A model generated the notes under the pieces. It was given only the letters and a program-made list of their open reading frames with translations. It had not been told where the DNA came from and made no database searches. Below, piece after piece: positions 18,066-27,268 of a stretch of DNA of 64,000 bases; position 1 is the stretch's first letter; each line of letters opens with the position of its first letter. The stretch is from assembly GCF_004342915.1 (NCBI RefSeq), contig NZ_SLWL01000014.1, forward strand, positions 26,413 through 90,412. The letters run 5' to 3'. The translations under genes and the position numbers were made by a program. The stretch is from Camelimonas lactis (lineage in GTDB: Bacteria; Pseudomonadota; Alphaproteobacteria; Rhizobiales; Beijerinckiaceae).

Positions 18066-18524
18066 ATGAGCGACGCCGACAATACCCTGATCCTCGAAAC
18101 GACCAAGGGCCGCGTGGTGATCGCCCTGCGTCCGGATCTGGCTCCGCAACACGTGGAGCGCATCAAGACGCTGGCCGGCCAGGGATTTTATGACAATGTC
18201 GCGTTCCACCGCGTCATCGACGGCTTCATGGCGCAGACCGGCTGCCCGCACGGCGCCGGCACCGGCGGCTCCAGCCTGCCGGACCTGAAGGCCGAATTCA
18301 GCAATGAGAAGCACGTGCGCGGCACCTGCTCGATGGCCCGCACCGCCAACCCGAATTCGGCCAATTCTCAGTTCTTCATCTGCTTCACCGACGCCCCGTG
18401 GCTCGATCGCCAGTACTCCGTCTGGGGTCAGGTGACCGAAGGCATGGACGTCGTCGACCAGATCAAGCGCGGCGAACCTGTCGCCAACCCGGACCGCATC
18501 GTCAGCGCCCGCGTCGGCGCCTGA
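18066..18524 (+). CDS. ppiB: Cytoplasmic cyclophilin-type peptidyl-prolyl isomerase
   Basis: This 152-residue single cyclophilin domain has no signal peptide. Catalytic-site segments FHRVIDGFMAQTGCPHGAGTGG and MARTANPNSANSQFFICF match the family. It accelerates proline isomerisation during cytosolic folding. It is a clear paralogue of the preceding secreted protein and probably arose from a local duplication. GAGGA at 18051-18055 precedes ATG 18066. A good intrinsic terminator follows (18555-18594). Confidence 0.93.
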   Translation: MSDADNTLILETTKGRVVIALRPDLAPQHVERIKTLAGQGFYDNVAFHRVIDGFMAQTGCPHGAGTGGSSLPDLKAEFSNEKHVRGTCSMARTANPNSANSQFFICFTDAPWLDRQYSVWGQVTEGMDVVDQIKRGEPVANPDRIVSARVGA

Positions 18525-18554
18525 TCCGGCGCCATCGCGCCTGCGATTGCCTGT

Positions 18555-18594
18555 CGGGATGGACGCGGAGACGCGCCCGTCCCGTTGTGTTTTG
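18555..18594 (+). terminator. Intrinsic terminator after ppiB
   Basis: A 13-base stem (18555-18567 with 18572-18584; one G-U pair and one mismatch) closes on a 4-base loop GAGA and is followed by the T-rich TTGTGTTTT. It lies 31 bases after the ppiB stop and 36 before queA, so queA probably has its own promoter or relies on read-through. Confidence 0.6.
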
Positions 18595-18629
18595 TATTTG
18601 AAAACCAGCACTTCCGAAAGCCGCTTCGC

Positions 18630-19769
18630 GTGAAAGTTGACCTGTTCGATTTCGAGCTTCCCGAAAGCGCCATCGCCGTGCGGCCGGCCGAACCGCGCGA
18701 TGCGGCCCGGCTGCTGCGGGTGGTTCCATCGCAGGATGGGGCGAGCCCGGAACTGACTGACTGGCAGGTGCACGATCTGCCAGGCCTGCTGCGGCCTGGC
18801 GATCTGCTGGTGCTGAATGACACCCGGGTCATTCCGGCGCGGCTCAGCGGTCTGCGCCTGCGCGGCGACAACGCCTCGCGCATCGAGGCGACCCTGCACA
18901 TGCGCGAGGCGCCAGACGCCTGGCGCGCCTTCGCCCGGCCGGCCAAACGGCTGGCGGTGGGCGACCTGATCCGCTTTGGCGCCCAGGGCGCTTCTGCCGA
19001 CGACCACGGCGCCGCCTGCGCCCTCGGCCAGCTGGAGGCGCGGGTGGAGGAAAAGGGCGAGAGCGGCGAGGTGCTGCTGCGGTTTTCGCTCTCCGGCGCC
19101 TACCTCGATGAGGCTCTGGAGCTGGTCGGCGTCATGCCGCTGCCGCCCTATATCGCCAGCAAGCGCCCCGAAGACGCCCGCGACCGCCTGGATTATCAGA
19201 CCGTCTATGCCCGCGAAGACGGGGCGGTGGCCGCGCCGACCGCCGGCCTGCACATGACGCCGCGCCTGTTCGACGACCTGAAGGCGGCCGGCGTCGACCA
19301 TGCCTTCGTCACCCTGCATGTGGGCGCTGGCACGTTCCTGCCAGTGAAGGCCGACGACACCGACGATCACCGCATGCACGCCGAGCGCGGCGTCATCAGC
19401 GCGGAAACAGCGGCGCGCATCGCCGCGACCCGCGCCGCCGGCGGCCGCATCGTCGCCGTTGGCACCACATCGCTGCGTCTGCTGGAAAGCGCTGCGGCGG
19501 CGGACCCGCAGGGGGCGGTGCGGGCGTGGAGCGGCGCCACCGACATCTTCATCACCCCGGGCTTCCAGTTTCGGGCTGTCGATGTGCTGATGACCAATTT
19601 CCATCTGCCGCGCTCGACCCTGTTCATGCTGGTCAGCGCCTTCAGTGGCCTGCCAGCCATGCGCGCAGCCTATGCCCACGCCATCGCCGCCGGTTACCGG
19701 TTCTACTCCTATGGCGACGCCAGCCTGCTGTTCCGCGCGGATGCCGGCGCGACCGCCCCATCAATCTGA
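18630..19769 (+). CDS. queA: S-adenosylmethionine:tRNA ribosyltransferase-isomerase
   Basis: This 379-residue enzyme transfers and isomerises the ribose of SAM onto preQ1 in tRNA, giving epoxyqueuosine. The start [27 protein letters not shown] is diagnostic and places translation initiation at GTG 18630. Later conserved parts are [42 protein letters not shown] and [17 protein letters not shown]. It lies next to tgt, the preceding enzyme of the pathway, and the two are likely co-transcribed (64-base gap). Confidence 0.96.
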   Translation: MKVDLFDFELPESAIAVRPAEPRDAARLLRVVPSQDGASPELTDWQVHDLPGLLRPGDLLVLNDTRVIPARLSGLRLRGDNASRIEATLHMREAPDAWRAFARPAKRLAVGDLIRFGAQGASADDHGAACALGQLEARVEEKGESGEVLLRFSLSGAYLDEALELVGVMPLPPYIASKRPEDARDRLDYQTVYAREDGAVAAPTAGLHMTPRLFDDLKAAGVDHAFVTLHVGAGTFLPVKADDTDDHRMHAERGVISAETAARIAATRAAGGRIVAVGTTSLRLLESAAAADPQGAVRAWSGATDIFITPGFQFRAVDVLMTNFHLPRSTLFMLVSAFSGLPAMRAAYAHAIAAGYRFYSYGDASLLFRADAGATAPSI

Positions 19770-19833
19770 TTTGACACAGGTTTCCGGCGGAGCCTCGTCA
19801 TGGTCTCGCTGGAAAATTCAGGAAGAGGTCGTC

Positions 19834-21003
19834 TTGACCAGCCAGCCCAATCTGACCAGCGCCGGGAACGGGGTTGCGCAGCCCGCCTTCGCGTTCGCCA
19901 CATCCGCCATTGACGGGCGGGCGCGCACCGGCCTCATCACCACCGCCCACGGCCAGATCCGCACGCCGGCCTTCATGCCGGTGGGGACGGCGGCGACGGT
20001 GAAGGCCATGTATCCGGCGCAGGTGAAGCAGCTTGGCGCCGACGTGGTGCTGGGCAACACCTATCATCTGATGCTGCGCCCGGGGGCCGAGCGGGTGGCG
20101 CGCCTTGGCGGCCTGCACCAGTTCATGAACTGGCCGCACCCGATCCTGACCGATTCCGGCGGCTTCCAGCTGATGTCGCTGTCGAAGCTGCGCAAGATCA
20201 CCGAGAAGGGCGTTACCTTCCAGTCGCACATCGACGGCGCCAGATACGAACTGACGCCGGAGCGCTCCATTGAAATTCAGGGTTTGCTCGGCGCCGATAT
20301 CCAGATGCAACTGGACGAATGCGTGCGCATGCCGTGCGCGCGCGAGGAGGCCGATCGCGCCATGCAGCTGAGCCTGCGCTGGGCCGAACGCTCGAAAGCG
20401 GCGTTCGGCGCGCTGCCCGGCCAGGGGCTGTTCGGCATCGTCCAGGGCGCCGATGTGCCGGAATTGCGGGTTGAGAGCGCCCGCAAGCTCATCGACATCG
20501 GCTTTCACGGCTACGCCGTCGGCGGCCTGGCGGTGGGCGAGCCGCAGGACGTGATGCTGGCCATGCTGGACGTGGTGACGCCAATCCTGCCCGCTGACCG
20601 TCCGCGTTATCTGATGGGCGTCGGCACGCCGGACGACCTGGTGGAATCAGTGCGACGCGGCGTCGACATGTTCGACTGCGTGATGCCGACCCGCGCCGGC
20701 CGTCATGGCCTGGCCTATACCCGCCACGGCAAGGTCAATCTGAAGAACGCCCGCCATGCAGAAGACACGCGGCCGCTGGACGAAGCCTCGCCCTGCGAGG
20801 CCTCAAGCGCCTGGAGCCGAGCCTACCTGCATCACCTCGTCAAGTCCGGCGAGATCCTCGGGATGATGCTGCTGACCTGGAACAACCTGGCCTATTACCA
20901 GGAACTGATGGCCGGGATGCGCGCCGCCATCGCTGCTGGCCGCCTCGACGATTTTATCGCCGAAACGAAGGATGGCTGGGCGCGAGGCGAGGCGGCGGCA
21001 TAG
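19834..21003 (+). CDS. tgt: tRNA-guanine transglycosylase (queuine/preQ1), zinc site degenerate
   Basis: This 389-residue TIM-barrel enzyme exchanges guanine-34 of GUN-anticodon tRNAs for preQ1. The acid/base D107 lies in LTDSGGFQL, and the nucleophile D281 in [17 protein letters not shown]. The usual zinc site, Cys318, Cys320, Cys323 and His349 in the Zymomonas enzyme, aligns with S319, C321, S324 and N350, so three of four ligands are replaced. The surrounding sequence ([23 protein letters not shown]) is intact. Start TTG 19834 is preferred because AGGAAGAGG (19820-19828) lies five bases upstream and earlier sequence is unconserved. The partner queA is immediately upstream. Confidence 0.94.
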   Translation: MTSQPNLTSAGNGVAQPAFAFATSAIDGRARTGLITTAHGQIRTPAFMPVGTAATVKAMYPAQVKQLGADVVLGNTYHLMLRPGAERVARLGGLHQFMNWPHPILTDSGGFQLMSLSKLRKITEKGVTFQSHIDGARYELTPERSIEIQGLLGADIQMQLDECVRMPCAREEADRAMQLSLRWAERSKAAFGALPGQGLFGIVQGADVPELRVESARKLIDIGFHGYAVGGLAVGEPQDVMLAMLDVVTPILPADRPRYLMGVGTPDDLVESVRRGVDMFDCVMPTRAGRHGLAYTRHGKVNLKNARHAEDTRPLDEASPCEASSAWSRAYLHHLVKSGEILGMMLLTWNNLAYYQELMAGMRAAIAAGRLDDFIAETKDGWARGEAAA

Positions 21004-21030
21004 CCGTCGCCGCCGGCAGGGCGCGGCGGC

Positions 21031-22155
21031 TCAGCTTTTGCCCGGCGCCAGCACGCGCTCGAAATCCGGATCACGCGCCGGCGCGCGGCGCAGGCCGGCG
21101 ATAATGGCGTCGGTCAGCCTGGCGGCGATGGGCAGCCGGTAGTGCAGATTGTCCCAGTAATTGTCGTCGCGCGCGGTGACGGCGTTGGGAAAGCGAAAAT
21201 CCAGCACCGTTGCGCCGTAACGGGCGCCCAATTGCGCGAAAGTTTTCTTGCATGCGGCCTGCCGCGCCGCTTCCTCGCTGCCAGGGCGAGGCTGCGAAGC
21301 GATATGGGTCGGCGGGAACACCAGCGCCACGCGGGTCCTTTCCGGCGCCGCGCGCAACAGCGTTTCCAGCCAGTGGGCGGCGGGAAAACGCCAGCTCGCC
21401 GTCACGCTGGCCGGCGGCTGGACTGGCGGCTCAACCGGCCTCACATCCGGCTTTCCAGCCCAGATATGGGTGCGCGCCCGCTCCAGGTCGTAGAGATTCT
21501 CCGGCGGAGTGAAAACCTCGTAGCCATCTGAACGGATACGGTCCTTCGCCAGGCCAAGCCGGTTGGCGGCGACCCGGGTCGCGATCTCCAGGCTCTGGAA
21601 ATCGAACATGCGCAGGAAATCAAACGTCCTGTCGTCGTCGTACAGCCATGGCGGGAAGCTGCGAAACGTCAGGCGCTTGCTGTCGCTGTCCGCGTCGGCG
21701 TCGCACCAGTTGGCGTCGAGGCCGAAAACCAGGGTGCGGGCTTTTGGCGTCTGGCGCAGGAACAGGGCGGCGAGCTGCGTCTGCTCCCACGGCGTGGCGG
21801 CGTTCATGGCCAGATTGGCGAACTTGCCGCCGAGGCCGGCGTCAAGCCGGGTCGGGTCCAGCAGCCGCACCGTCGACGTCCCGAACACGGCCGAATCGAA
21901 CTGGCCGCTGCGCGTCATCTGCGGATACATGTAGCGCTGGTTGACGTCCATGATCGGCGCCGGCGCGCGCGACGGCGAGGCAAAGACGCCGTAAGGGTCC
22001 ATGGCGACGGTGAAGCCGAGCAGAGCCGTCGCCGTCGCCACCGCCGAACCAGCGAACCACAGGGAGAATGTCCGCCACGGCGTCTTCGCAGGCGTGGGGC
22101 CCGCTGTGACTTTTCCCGGGATATCAGAATGTTCCGGCTGAATGCTGTTGCTCAT
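21031..22155 (-). CDS. Membrane-anchored SGNH-hydrolase-like protein, function unknown
   Basis: This 374-residue protein has one N-terminal membrane anchor (about residues 27-50, ending TVAMDPYGVF) and an extracytoplasmic domain. The pattern FGTSTVRLLDP near the start of the domain and WDNLHYRLP near the end (D-x-x-H) are the spacing and motifs of SGNH/GDSL-like proteins found with exopolysaccharide genes. The catalytic serine context GTS is not the standard GDS, so activity is not assured. ATG 22155 is chosen; an upstream GTG-type extension is unconserved. It ends convergent with tgt, 28 bases away. The small lipoprotein lies 183 bases upstream on the same strand. Confidence 0.7.
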   Translation of the reverse strand: MSNSIQPEHSDIPGKVTAGPTPAKTPWRTFSLWFAGSAVATATALLGFTVAMDPYGVFASPSRAPAPIMDVNQRYMYPQMTRSGQFDSAVFGTSTVRLLDPTRLDAGLGGKFANLAMNAATPWEQTQLAALFLRQTPKARTLVFGLDANWCDADADSDSKRLTFRSFPPWLYDDDRTFDFLRMFDFQSLEIATRVAANRLGLAKDRIRSDGYEVFTPPENLYDLERARTHIWAGKPDVRPVEPPVQPPASVTASWRFPAAHWLETLLRAAPERTRVALVFPPTHIASQPRPGSEEAARQAACKKTFAQLGARYGATVLDFRFPNAVTARDDNYWDNLHYRLPIAARLTDAIIAGLRRAPARDPDFERVLAPGKS

Positions 22156-22338
22156 CTGTCCGCATGGCCCGCCTGGAGCATGATCCCATCCCACTGACGG
22201 CCCCACCGCTCACGGCGGGAGCATCGCCGGAGCGATCCATCAGCGAACCAACCCATGAGTGAACCCGGCCGGAGGCGCGGCCGCCACATGCGGCGGGAGG
22301 ATCGCGGGATAGCTGGCTGCCTGCTGTCCCGCGCCCCA

Positions 22339-22662
22339 TCAATCCTTGACGATCTTGCGGGAATAATGGCGGTGCGAACCGGGCGGCTTGCTGCAATCAT
22401 AGGCATAGCCGGTGGTGACCGACCAATCATGCCGGTCGCGGCGCAGGTAAAGGTCCGTGCCGCCCACCGCGCGCACGCCCGCCGCCATGCCTTGCACCGC
22501 CGGGCCGAAGCCGCCGGCCGTGCTGGTGGGAGGGCTGACTTCCGCCACCTTGCGGCAATGGCGGACATCAAGCGGATGGTCCCAGACCTGGATGCCAGGG
22601 CCGGGATGTGAACAGGCCGACAGCGCGACGGCGGCGCCGGCGGCCGCCACAAACTTCATCAT
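22339..22662 (-). CDS. Small putative lipoprotein, unknown function
   Basis: This 107-residue protein has a short signal sequence and a lipobox LSAC (Cys 17), so it should be lipidated and sorted to the envelope. The mature part has two further cysteines (in RHCRKV and YAYDCSKPP) that could form a disulfide, and a Gly-rich centre. No family is recognised. Start ATG 22662 follows a GGGG stretch; an in-frame ATG at 22659 is equally possible. It is transcribed towards the SGNH-like gene. Confidence 0.65.
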   Translation of the reverse strand: MMKFVAAAGAAVALSACSHPGPGIQVWDHPLDVRHCRKVAEVSPPTSTAGGFGPAVQGMAAGVRAVGGTDLYLRRDRHDWSVTTGYAYDCSKPPGSHRHYSRKIVKD

Positions 22663-22889
22663 AACCCCAGCCATGTACGCGCTCCAGATATGCCGCCGGA
22701 ATGACCTTGCCTGCGTTGCTGGCCACGCCGCCAGGGCGTCGCAACGTCAGCGGGCGACGCCATCGAACGGGACCTTACCAATATGGGCTGTCCAAAGAAC
22801 TCAGGGCGAAGCTGTTCACGATTCCCGGACGTTTCGCAACAGTGCCTGCGCCGGGCCGCGGGCGCAACCGGCGCAGGCCGGGCGCAGCT

Positions 22890-24131
22890 TCACTTCCCCG
22901 CCGCCAGCTCCCGCAGGCGCGGCGGCTGCGGCAATACGGTAAAGGCGACAACACCCGTAACGCACAGGGCCGCGAGAAACAGATAAGCGGCCGTGAGCGA
23001 ATCCAGCCCGGCAAGGGCAGCCCAGCCGGCGACAATTGACGAGAGCCACTGCACCACAGCCACGCCGAGGAACATGGCCATGGTCAGGGCGGAGAGGGCG
23101 CGGCCCTGCTCCTCCGGCGGATAGGAATCCCGGCAGTCGGAATATTGCAGCACGCCGAAACCGCCTTCCAGCGCCAGCAGCAGGCACAGGGCCATGGCCA
23201 GCATCGGCGCGCTGGCCGGCGTCAATCCCAAAGCGGCGATCAGGGCCGCGAGCAGCAGGCCCAGCGCGCGGATCATCAGCCGGCGACGGCGCGGTCCCGG
23301 GTCAAGACGGCCAAAGATCGCCGGGCCGAAGATCATGGCGACGGACATCATCAGCACCACATTGCCAGCGGCGACAAGACTGTAACCGAAACGCTCCATG
23401 AACAGCGGCGCCAGCCACAGGGCGCGCACCGACATCTGCACGGCGTAAATGACGCCCGCCAGCAGCAGAATCGCCGCCGCCTGCTTCTGGAACACCACCG
23501 CCGCCAGGTTCCTGAACGAGCCGATGATGCTTTCGCCGCGCGCCGCCGGATTGTCCGGATCCTTTTCCACCAGCAGCAGGCAACTGGCCACCGAGAGCGC
23601 CGAAAGCATCCCGAGGCTGACGAACCCGGCGCGCCAGGAATAATGCTCCACCAGCCAGGCCAGCGGCGTGGCCGTCATCAGCGTGCCAATGCTGCCGATC
23701 GACATGATGAGCCCGGACATGGCCGAGAGCTTTTCCGGCGGCAGATGGCGGCCGATGAACACCAGCGAGGCCAGCAGGCCGGGGGCGCAACCAAAGCCGA
23801 TCAGCGCCTGGCCTGCCATCAACATGGTGAAGGAGGTGGCCGAGGCCGCCACCAGGGCGCCGACGATGGTGAGGGAGAAGAAGCAGGTGAGGGTGCGGCG
23901 CGAACCATAACGGTCCAGCGATACGCCCACCGCCACCTGCATCAGGGCGAAGGCCAGATGGAACAGCGCGGCGAACTCGCCGACCTGTTTCTGGCTCAGG
24001 TTGAACTCGGCGGCGATCTGCCCGGCCGTCACGCCGGGAAAGGTGCGATAGGCCTGGCTCAGCAGGAAGGCCGAGGCCATGGCGGAGAGCATCAGATTGA
24101 AAGAGCGCCCCCCGGATGCGCGAACGCTCAT
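22890..24131 (-). CDS. Major facilitator superfamily transporter
   Basis: This 413-residue protein has about twelve hydrophobic segments and the MFS loop 2-3 signature GVSLDRYGSRR (about residues 72-82). The N-terminal half has AAEFNLSQKQVGEFAALFHLAFALMQ, common in MFS_1 sensor-like and exporter proteins. A charged cytoplasmic loop (about 200-215) separates the two six-helix halves. The substrate is unknown. It lies upstream of the lipoprotein gene and downstream of the thioesterase gene on the same strand, with spacings of 227 and 182 bases, so operon membership is uncertain. Confidence 0.88.
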   Translation of the reverse strand: MSVRASGGRSFNLMLSAMASAFLLSQAYRTFPGVTAGQIAAEFNLSQKQVGEFAALFHLAFALMQVAVGVSLDRYGSRRTLTCFFSLTIVGALVAASATSFTMLMAGQALIGFGCAPGLLASLVFIGRHLPPEKLSAMSGLIMSIGSIGTLMTATPLAWLVEHYSWRAGFVSLGMLSALSVASCLLLVEKDPDNPAARGESIIGSFRNLAAVVFQKQAAAILLLAGVIYAVQMSVRALWLAPLFMERFGYSLVAAGNVVLMMSVAMIFGPAIFGRLDPGPRRRRLMIRALGLLLAALIAALGLTPASAPMLAMALCLLLALEGGFGVLQYSDCRDSYPPEEQGRALSALTMAMFLGVAVVQWLSSIVAGWAALAGLDSLTAAYLFLAALCVTGVVAFTVLPQPPRLRELAAGK

Positions 24132-24313
24132 GACGCAGCCCTGTCGCCAGCATGGACCATGGTGTCGTCCCCTCCCGGATCATTGATTGGCGGCTCATGT
24201 TTGGCGGGCCGCCAGGGCGCGGACAAGCCGGACAAACGTCGCCCGGCCATGCCGCCAGCGCGGGGCCATCGCCTGCCGCGCCCCTTTGGCCTGAACCGGC
24301 GACCGGGGCAATG

Positions 24314-25123
24314 TCAGCGCGGCTCGATCACCAGGCTCTGGATCGAACGGCCGAAGTAGCCGTGACGGTCGGCGAGGCGACCGATGGAGAGGCCGGCGCC
24401 TCCCGGCCCGAACACCGAATGCCCGTCCACCAGCACCCAGTCGCCAACTGGCGGCCGGGAGAAATTCAGCGTCAGGTCGCTGTTGATGAAGGTCCATTTG
24501 CTGAAATCGAGCGATGAGGCAACGCCGTTGCAGAAGTCGCCGCCGATGGCGGCCAGCATCTCCGGCGTGGTCGCATGGCCTTCGATCATCGGCCTGTCGG
24601 CGCGAAACCACACGGCCGCCGGCCCCAGCTCCTCGAAGCCGCCGCCGCGCGCCAGCTTCAGGGTCATGCACTGCACAAACGGATTGTTGTCGCCAAAGCC
24701 GTCCCGGGGATCGCGGCAGGTCTCCGGCATGGGCGCGTCCAGCGCCAGCGAGCTGTTGTCGACATAATCGGGCAAGGTGATCGCGGCTGCGCGGATTTTC
24801 AGCACGCTGGCCCGGGCCACCTCATGACCGCCGGCGCGCAGCGACACGCCCACGAGCTGGATCTTGCGGCCTGAACGCAGAATGGAGGTTTCGTATTCCA
24901 GCTCGCCCAGCGGCACCGGCCGCATCAGATCCATGGTGACGCGCGCCACATGCATTGGCGCCGGCGTCTCCACCTGGTTCGCCGCCCAGACAGCGAAGGT
25001 GGTCGGCGCGCTGCCGTGCTGCATGGTGTTGTCCCACGGGCCCGCCGCATACGGCCGCGCCAGCACCCGGTTGCCCTCAACCCTGAAAACCGCTTCCATC
25101 CCGACCCCGTCATTTTTGATCAT
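24314..25123 (-). CDS. TesB-like acyl-CoA thioesterase family protein
   Basis: This 269-residue protein has the double hot-dog arrangement of the acyl-CoA thioesterase family. The N-terminal part contains WDNTMQHGSAPTTFAVWAAN and VARVTMDLMRPVPLG, and the C-terminal part WTFINSDLTLNFSRPPVGDW and GLSIGRLADRHGYFGRSIQS. The end pattern (D-x-x-G-x-x-G-R-S-x-Q) is typical of the second hot-dog. Likely it hydrolyses acyl-CoA thioesters, with unknown chain preference. ATG 25123 is supported by GGGAGG eight bases upstream; longer frames to 25285 are unconserved. Confidence 0.8.
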   Translation of the reverse strand: MIKNDGVGMEAVFRVEGNRVLARPYAAGPWDNTMQHGSAPTTFAVWAANQVETPAPMHVARVTMDLMRPVPLGELEYETSILRSGRKIQLVGVSLRAGGHEVARASVLKIRAAAITLPDYVDNSSLALDAPMPETCRDPRDGFGDNNPFVQCMTLKLARGGGFEELGPAAVWFRADRPMIEGHATTPEMLAAIGGDFCNGVASSLDFSKWTFINSDLTLNFSRPPVGDWVLVDGHSVFGPGGAGLSIGRLADRHGYFGRSIQSLVIEPR

Positions 25124-25307
25124 GCAGGCCGCCTCCCGGGCAGGGAGACCGCCGTATACGCGGGTTGTTTTCGGCCATTCTGACGCGCCCCGCAACCAGC
25201 AGGCGGGACGGCTCACATCCAGAAGCCCATGACAAAACGGCCCGCAGGCGCAAAACGCCGCGAGCGAACATTGCATTGAGCACATTTGTGGGGAAATGTA
25301 AGGCCGA

Positions 25308-25382
25308 TGGCGCGCCCAAGGGGAGTCGAACCCCTCTCTCCAGCGTGAAAGGCTGGCGTCCTAACCGATAGACGATGGGCGC
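25308..25382 (-). tRNA. tRNA-Glu (anticodon TTC)
   Basis: The 75-base minus-strand sequence folds as a cloverleaf. The acceptor stem is GCGCCCA with TGGGCGC, the anticodon loop CTTTCAC has anticodon TTC, the T-arm is GGGGTTCGACTCCCC, and the 3' CCA is encoded (25308-25310). The TTC anticodon reads GAA and GAG codons. A small stem-loop (25282-25299) lies nine bases downstream of the CCA and may mark the transcript end. Confidence 0.95.
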
Positions 25383-25400
25383 GTTCCGTCGGTGAACGGA

Positions 25401-25429
25401 CCTATAGAGAGCATTGCCGGCGTTCGCAA
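25401..25429 (-). promoter_or_regulatory. Probable tRNA-Glu promoter
   Basis: On the minus strand TTGCGA (25429-25424) and TATAGG (25406-25401) are separated by exactly 17 bases and lie 19 bases before the tRNA 5' end, a good sigma-70 layout. Confidence 0.55.
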
Positions 25430-25570
25430 GTGCGCATTGCGCATGTCGTTTTTGTTGCTGTGGACGACTTCGCTGCATTTTGGCCATCGCTGGCGCATAG
25501 AACCTGTGAGACAGGGGCTGTCGTCACGATTCTTGCCGCCGCCGCCGCGGCGCGGGTTGGGAAATTCAGC

Positions 25571-26347
25571 ATGGATCACCATGAGTTAACCCAGGACGCC
25601 CTGGATGACGTGGCGGAAATGCGCGACATGTTGCGCAACGCCCGACGGATTGTGGGATTCACCGGCGCCGGCATATCCACCGAATGCGGCGTGCCCGATT
25701 TTCGCTCGCCCGGCAGCCCGTGGCTGAAGTTTCCGCCGATCGAATTCGGGGAGTTCGTCTCCAGCCCGGCGGCGCGCCAGGAGGCCTGGCGGCGCAAGTT
25801 CGCCATGGACGACATCTACGGTCACGCAAAACCCGGGCGCGGCCATCGCGCCCTGGCGCATCTGGTGAGCGTCGGGCGGATGAGCGCCATCATCACCCAG
25901 AATATCGACAACCTGCATCAGGCTTCCGGCGTCGCGCCCTCGCGCATCATCGAACTGCATGGCAATGGCGCCTACGCACGCTGTCTGGATTGCGGCCTGC
26001 GCCATGAACTGGCCGATATCCGCGCCCGCTTCGAAGCGACCGGCGAACCGCCTGTGTGCGCCAGTTGCGGCGGCATCGTCAAAACCGCGACCATCTCTTT
26101 CGGGCAGGCGATGCCGGAACGGGAGATGCTGCGCGCCCAGGCCGTCGCTATGGATTGCGACGTGTTTCTGGTGGTCGGTTCATCGCTGGTGGTGCATCCC
26201 GCCGCGACGCTGCCGCTGATCGCCCGGCAAAGCGGCGCGCGCCTGGTCATCCTCAACCGCGATCCGACGCCGCTGGACGAGGCGGCGAGCCTGGTGGTCA
26301 ACGCCGACATCGGCGATGCGCTGGAGCCGCTGGCGCAGCTGAACTGA
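25571..26347 (+). CDS. Sirtuin (SIR2) NAD-dependent protein deacylase
   Basis: This 258-residue sirtuin removes acyl groups from lysines using NAD. The Rossmann motif GAGISTECGVPDFRS is at about residues 32-46, and TQNIDNLHQASG and the catalytic His in IIELHGNG follow. A four-cysteine zinc site is seen in CLDCG and CASCGG. The missing Tyr/Arg lysine-pocket pair of desuccinylase sirtuins (here GSPWLKF) argues for ordinary deacetylase-type activity. ATG 25571 begins MDHHEL; the ribosome binding site is weak, and the upstream open frame overlaps the tRNA promoter. Confidence 0.93.
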   Translation: MDHHELTQDALDDVAEMRDMLRNARRIVGFTGAGISTECGVPDFRSPGSPWLKFPPIEFGEFVSSPAARQEAWRRKFAMDDIYGHAKPGRGHRALAHLVSVGRMSAIITQNIDNLHQASGVAPSRIIELHGNGAYARCLDCGLRHELADIRARFEATGEPPVCASCGGIVKTATISFGQAMPEREMLRAQAVAMDCDVFLVVGSSLVVHPAATLPLIARQSGARLVILNRDPTPLDEAASLVVNADIGDALEPLAQLN

Positions 26348-26426
26348 CGCCATTTAACTGAACATGGGGCGCTTTCCTCCGGCGCGTCAGCGGTTTAACC
26401 TTGAACGACGTCCGTAATCCGTTGCG

Positions 26427-27062
26427 ATGGGCAAAGGCATGACAGACAGCTCCGGCCCGAAAAAACCCGGCGGAGACCTTCCCCCGGCCGGCGCGCCGCG
26501 CCAGCCAGGGCTGGTGGAGGCCGTCCACGCCGATCCGGCGGGAGCGCCCCTGGAGGAGGTGGCGGGCCGCGTCAAATGGTTCGACATGGCCCGCGGCTTC
26601 GGCTTCATTGCCCGCGCTGACGGACCGGACGTAATGCTGCACGCCGCCACCCTGCGGCGCGAGGGCCGCAGCGCCATTCGGGAAGGGGCCATGGTGACAT
26701 GCATCGCCGCCACGGGGCCGCGCGGCCTGCACGTGGTGCGTCTTGTCGCCATTGACGAAAGCACGGCGCCCAATCCCGCTGAAACCGCGCCCAGGACCCA
26801 TGTGAGCATCACGCCGGAAAGTGGCCTGAAGGCCGCGACGGTGAAATGGTTCAATCGCCTGCGCGGCTTCGGCTTCGTTTCCTGCGGCGAGGGCGAGCCG
26901 GATATTTTCGTGCACATGGAGGTGGCGCGCCGCTGCGGCATGCTCGGCCTGCGCCCTGGCCAGGCGGTCGCCGTCCGTTTCGGCGAGGGACCGCGCGGCC
27001 TGATGGCGACGGAAGTGTATCCGCTGGAGGAAGCCGCCTCCGGCGCCGCCCTGCGGCATTGA
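26427..27062 (+). CDS. Protein with two cold-shock domains
   Basis: This 211-residue protein holds two cold-shock (CSD) domains joined by a linker. The first (about 47-112) is degenerate: [18 protein letters not shown], with the second RNA-binding motif reading VMLHAA. The second (about 139-203) is canonical: [28 protein letters not shown]. Such double-CSD proteins are known in alphaproteobacteria (for example CspD-type in Caulobacter) and bind single-stranded nucleic acid. The Pro/Gly-rich N-terminus is probably disordered. Start ATG 26427 or the in-frame ATG 26439. It is followed by the DUF192 gene. Confidence 0.9.
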   Translation: MGKGMTDSSGPKKPGGDLPPAGAPRQPGLVEAVHADPAGAPLEEVAGRVKWFDMARGFGFIARADGPDVMLHAATLRREGRSAIREGAMVTCIAATGPRGLHVVRLVAIDESTAPNPAETAPRTHVSITPESGLKAATVKWFNRLRGFGFVSCGEGEPDIFVHMEVARRCGMLGLRPGQAVAVRFGEGPRGLMATEVYPLEEAASGAALRH

Positions 27063-27268
27063 CGAACCCGGTGCTGGTCGCTCCCGCCGTTTGCCCCGTC
27101 AGCTGCGCGGACAGCATGCGCCGCCGGGGACGCCAATCCGGCCTTGCCCCAGGTTATCCGCCGCCCAGGTTTTGCGGCTTCCTCGTTTTGACGCAATTAC
27201 GCAGGCAACATCGATCAAGCGGCCGGCCGATTCCCGCCGTTTTCCTTCGGAAAGCCAGCATTCCCGCC

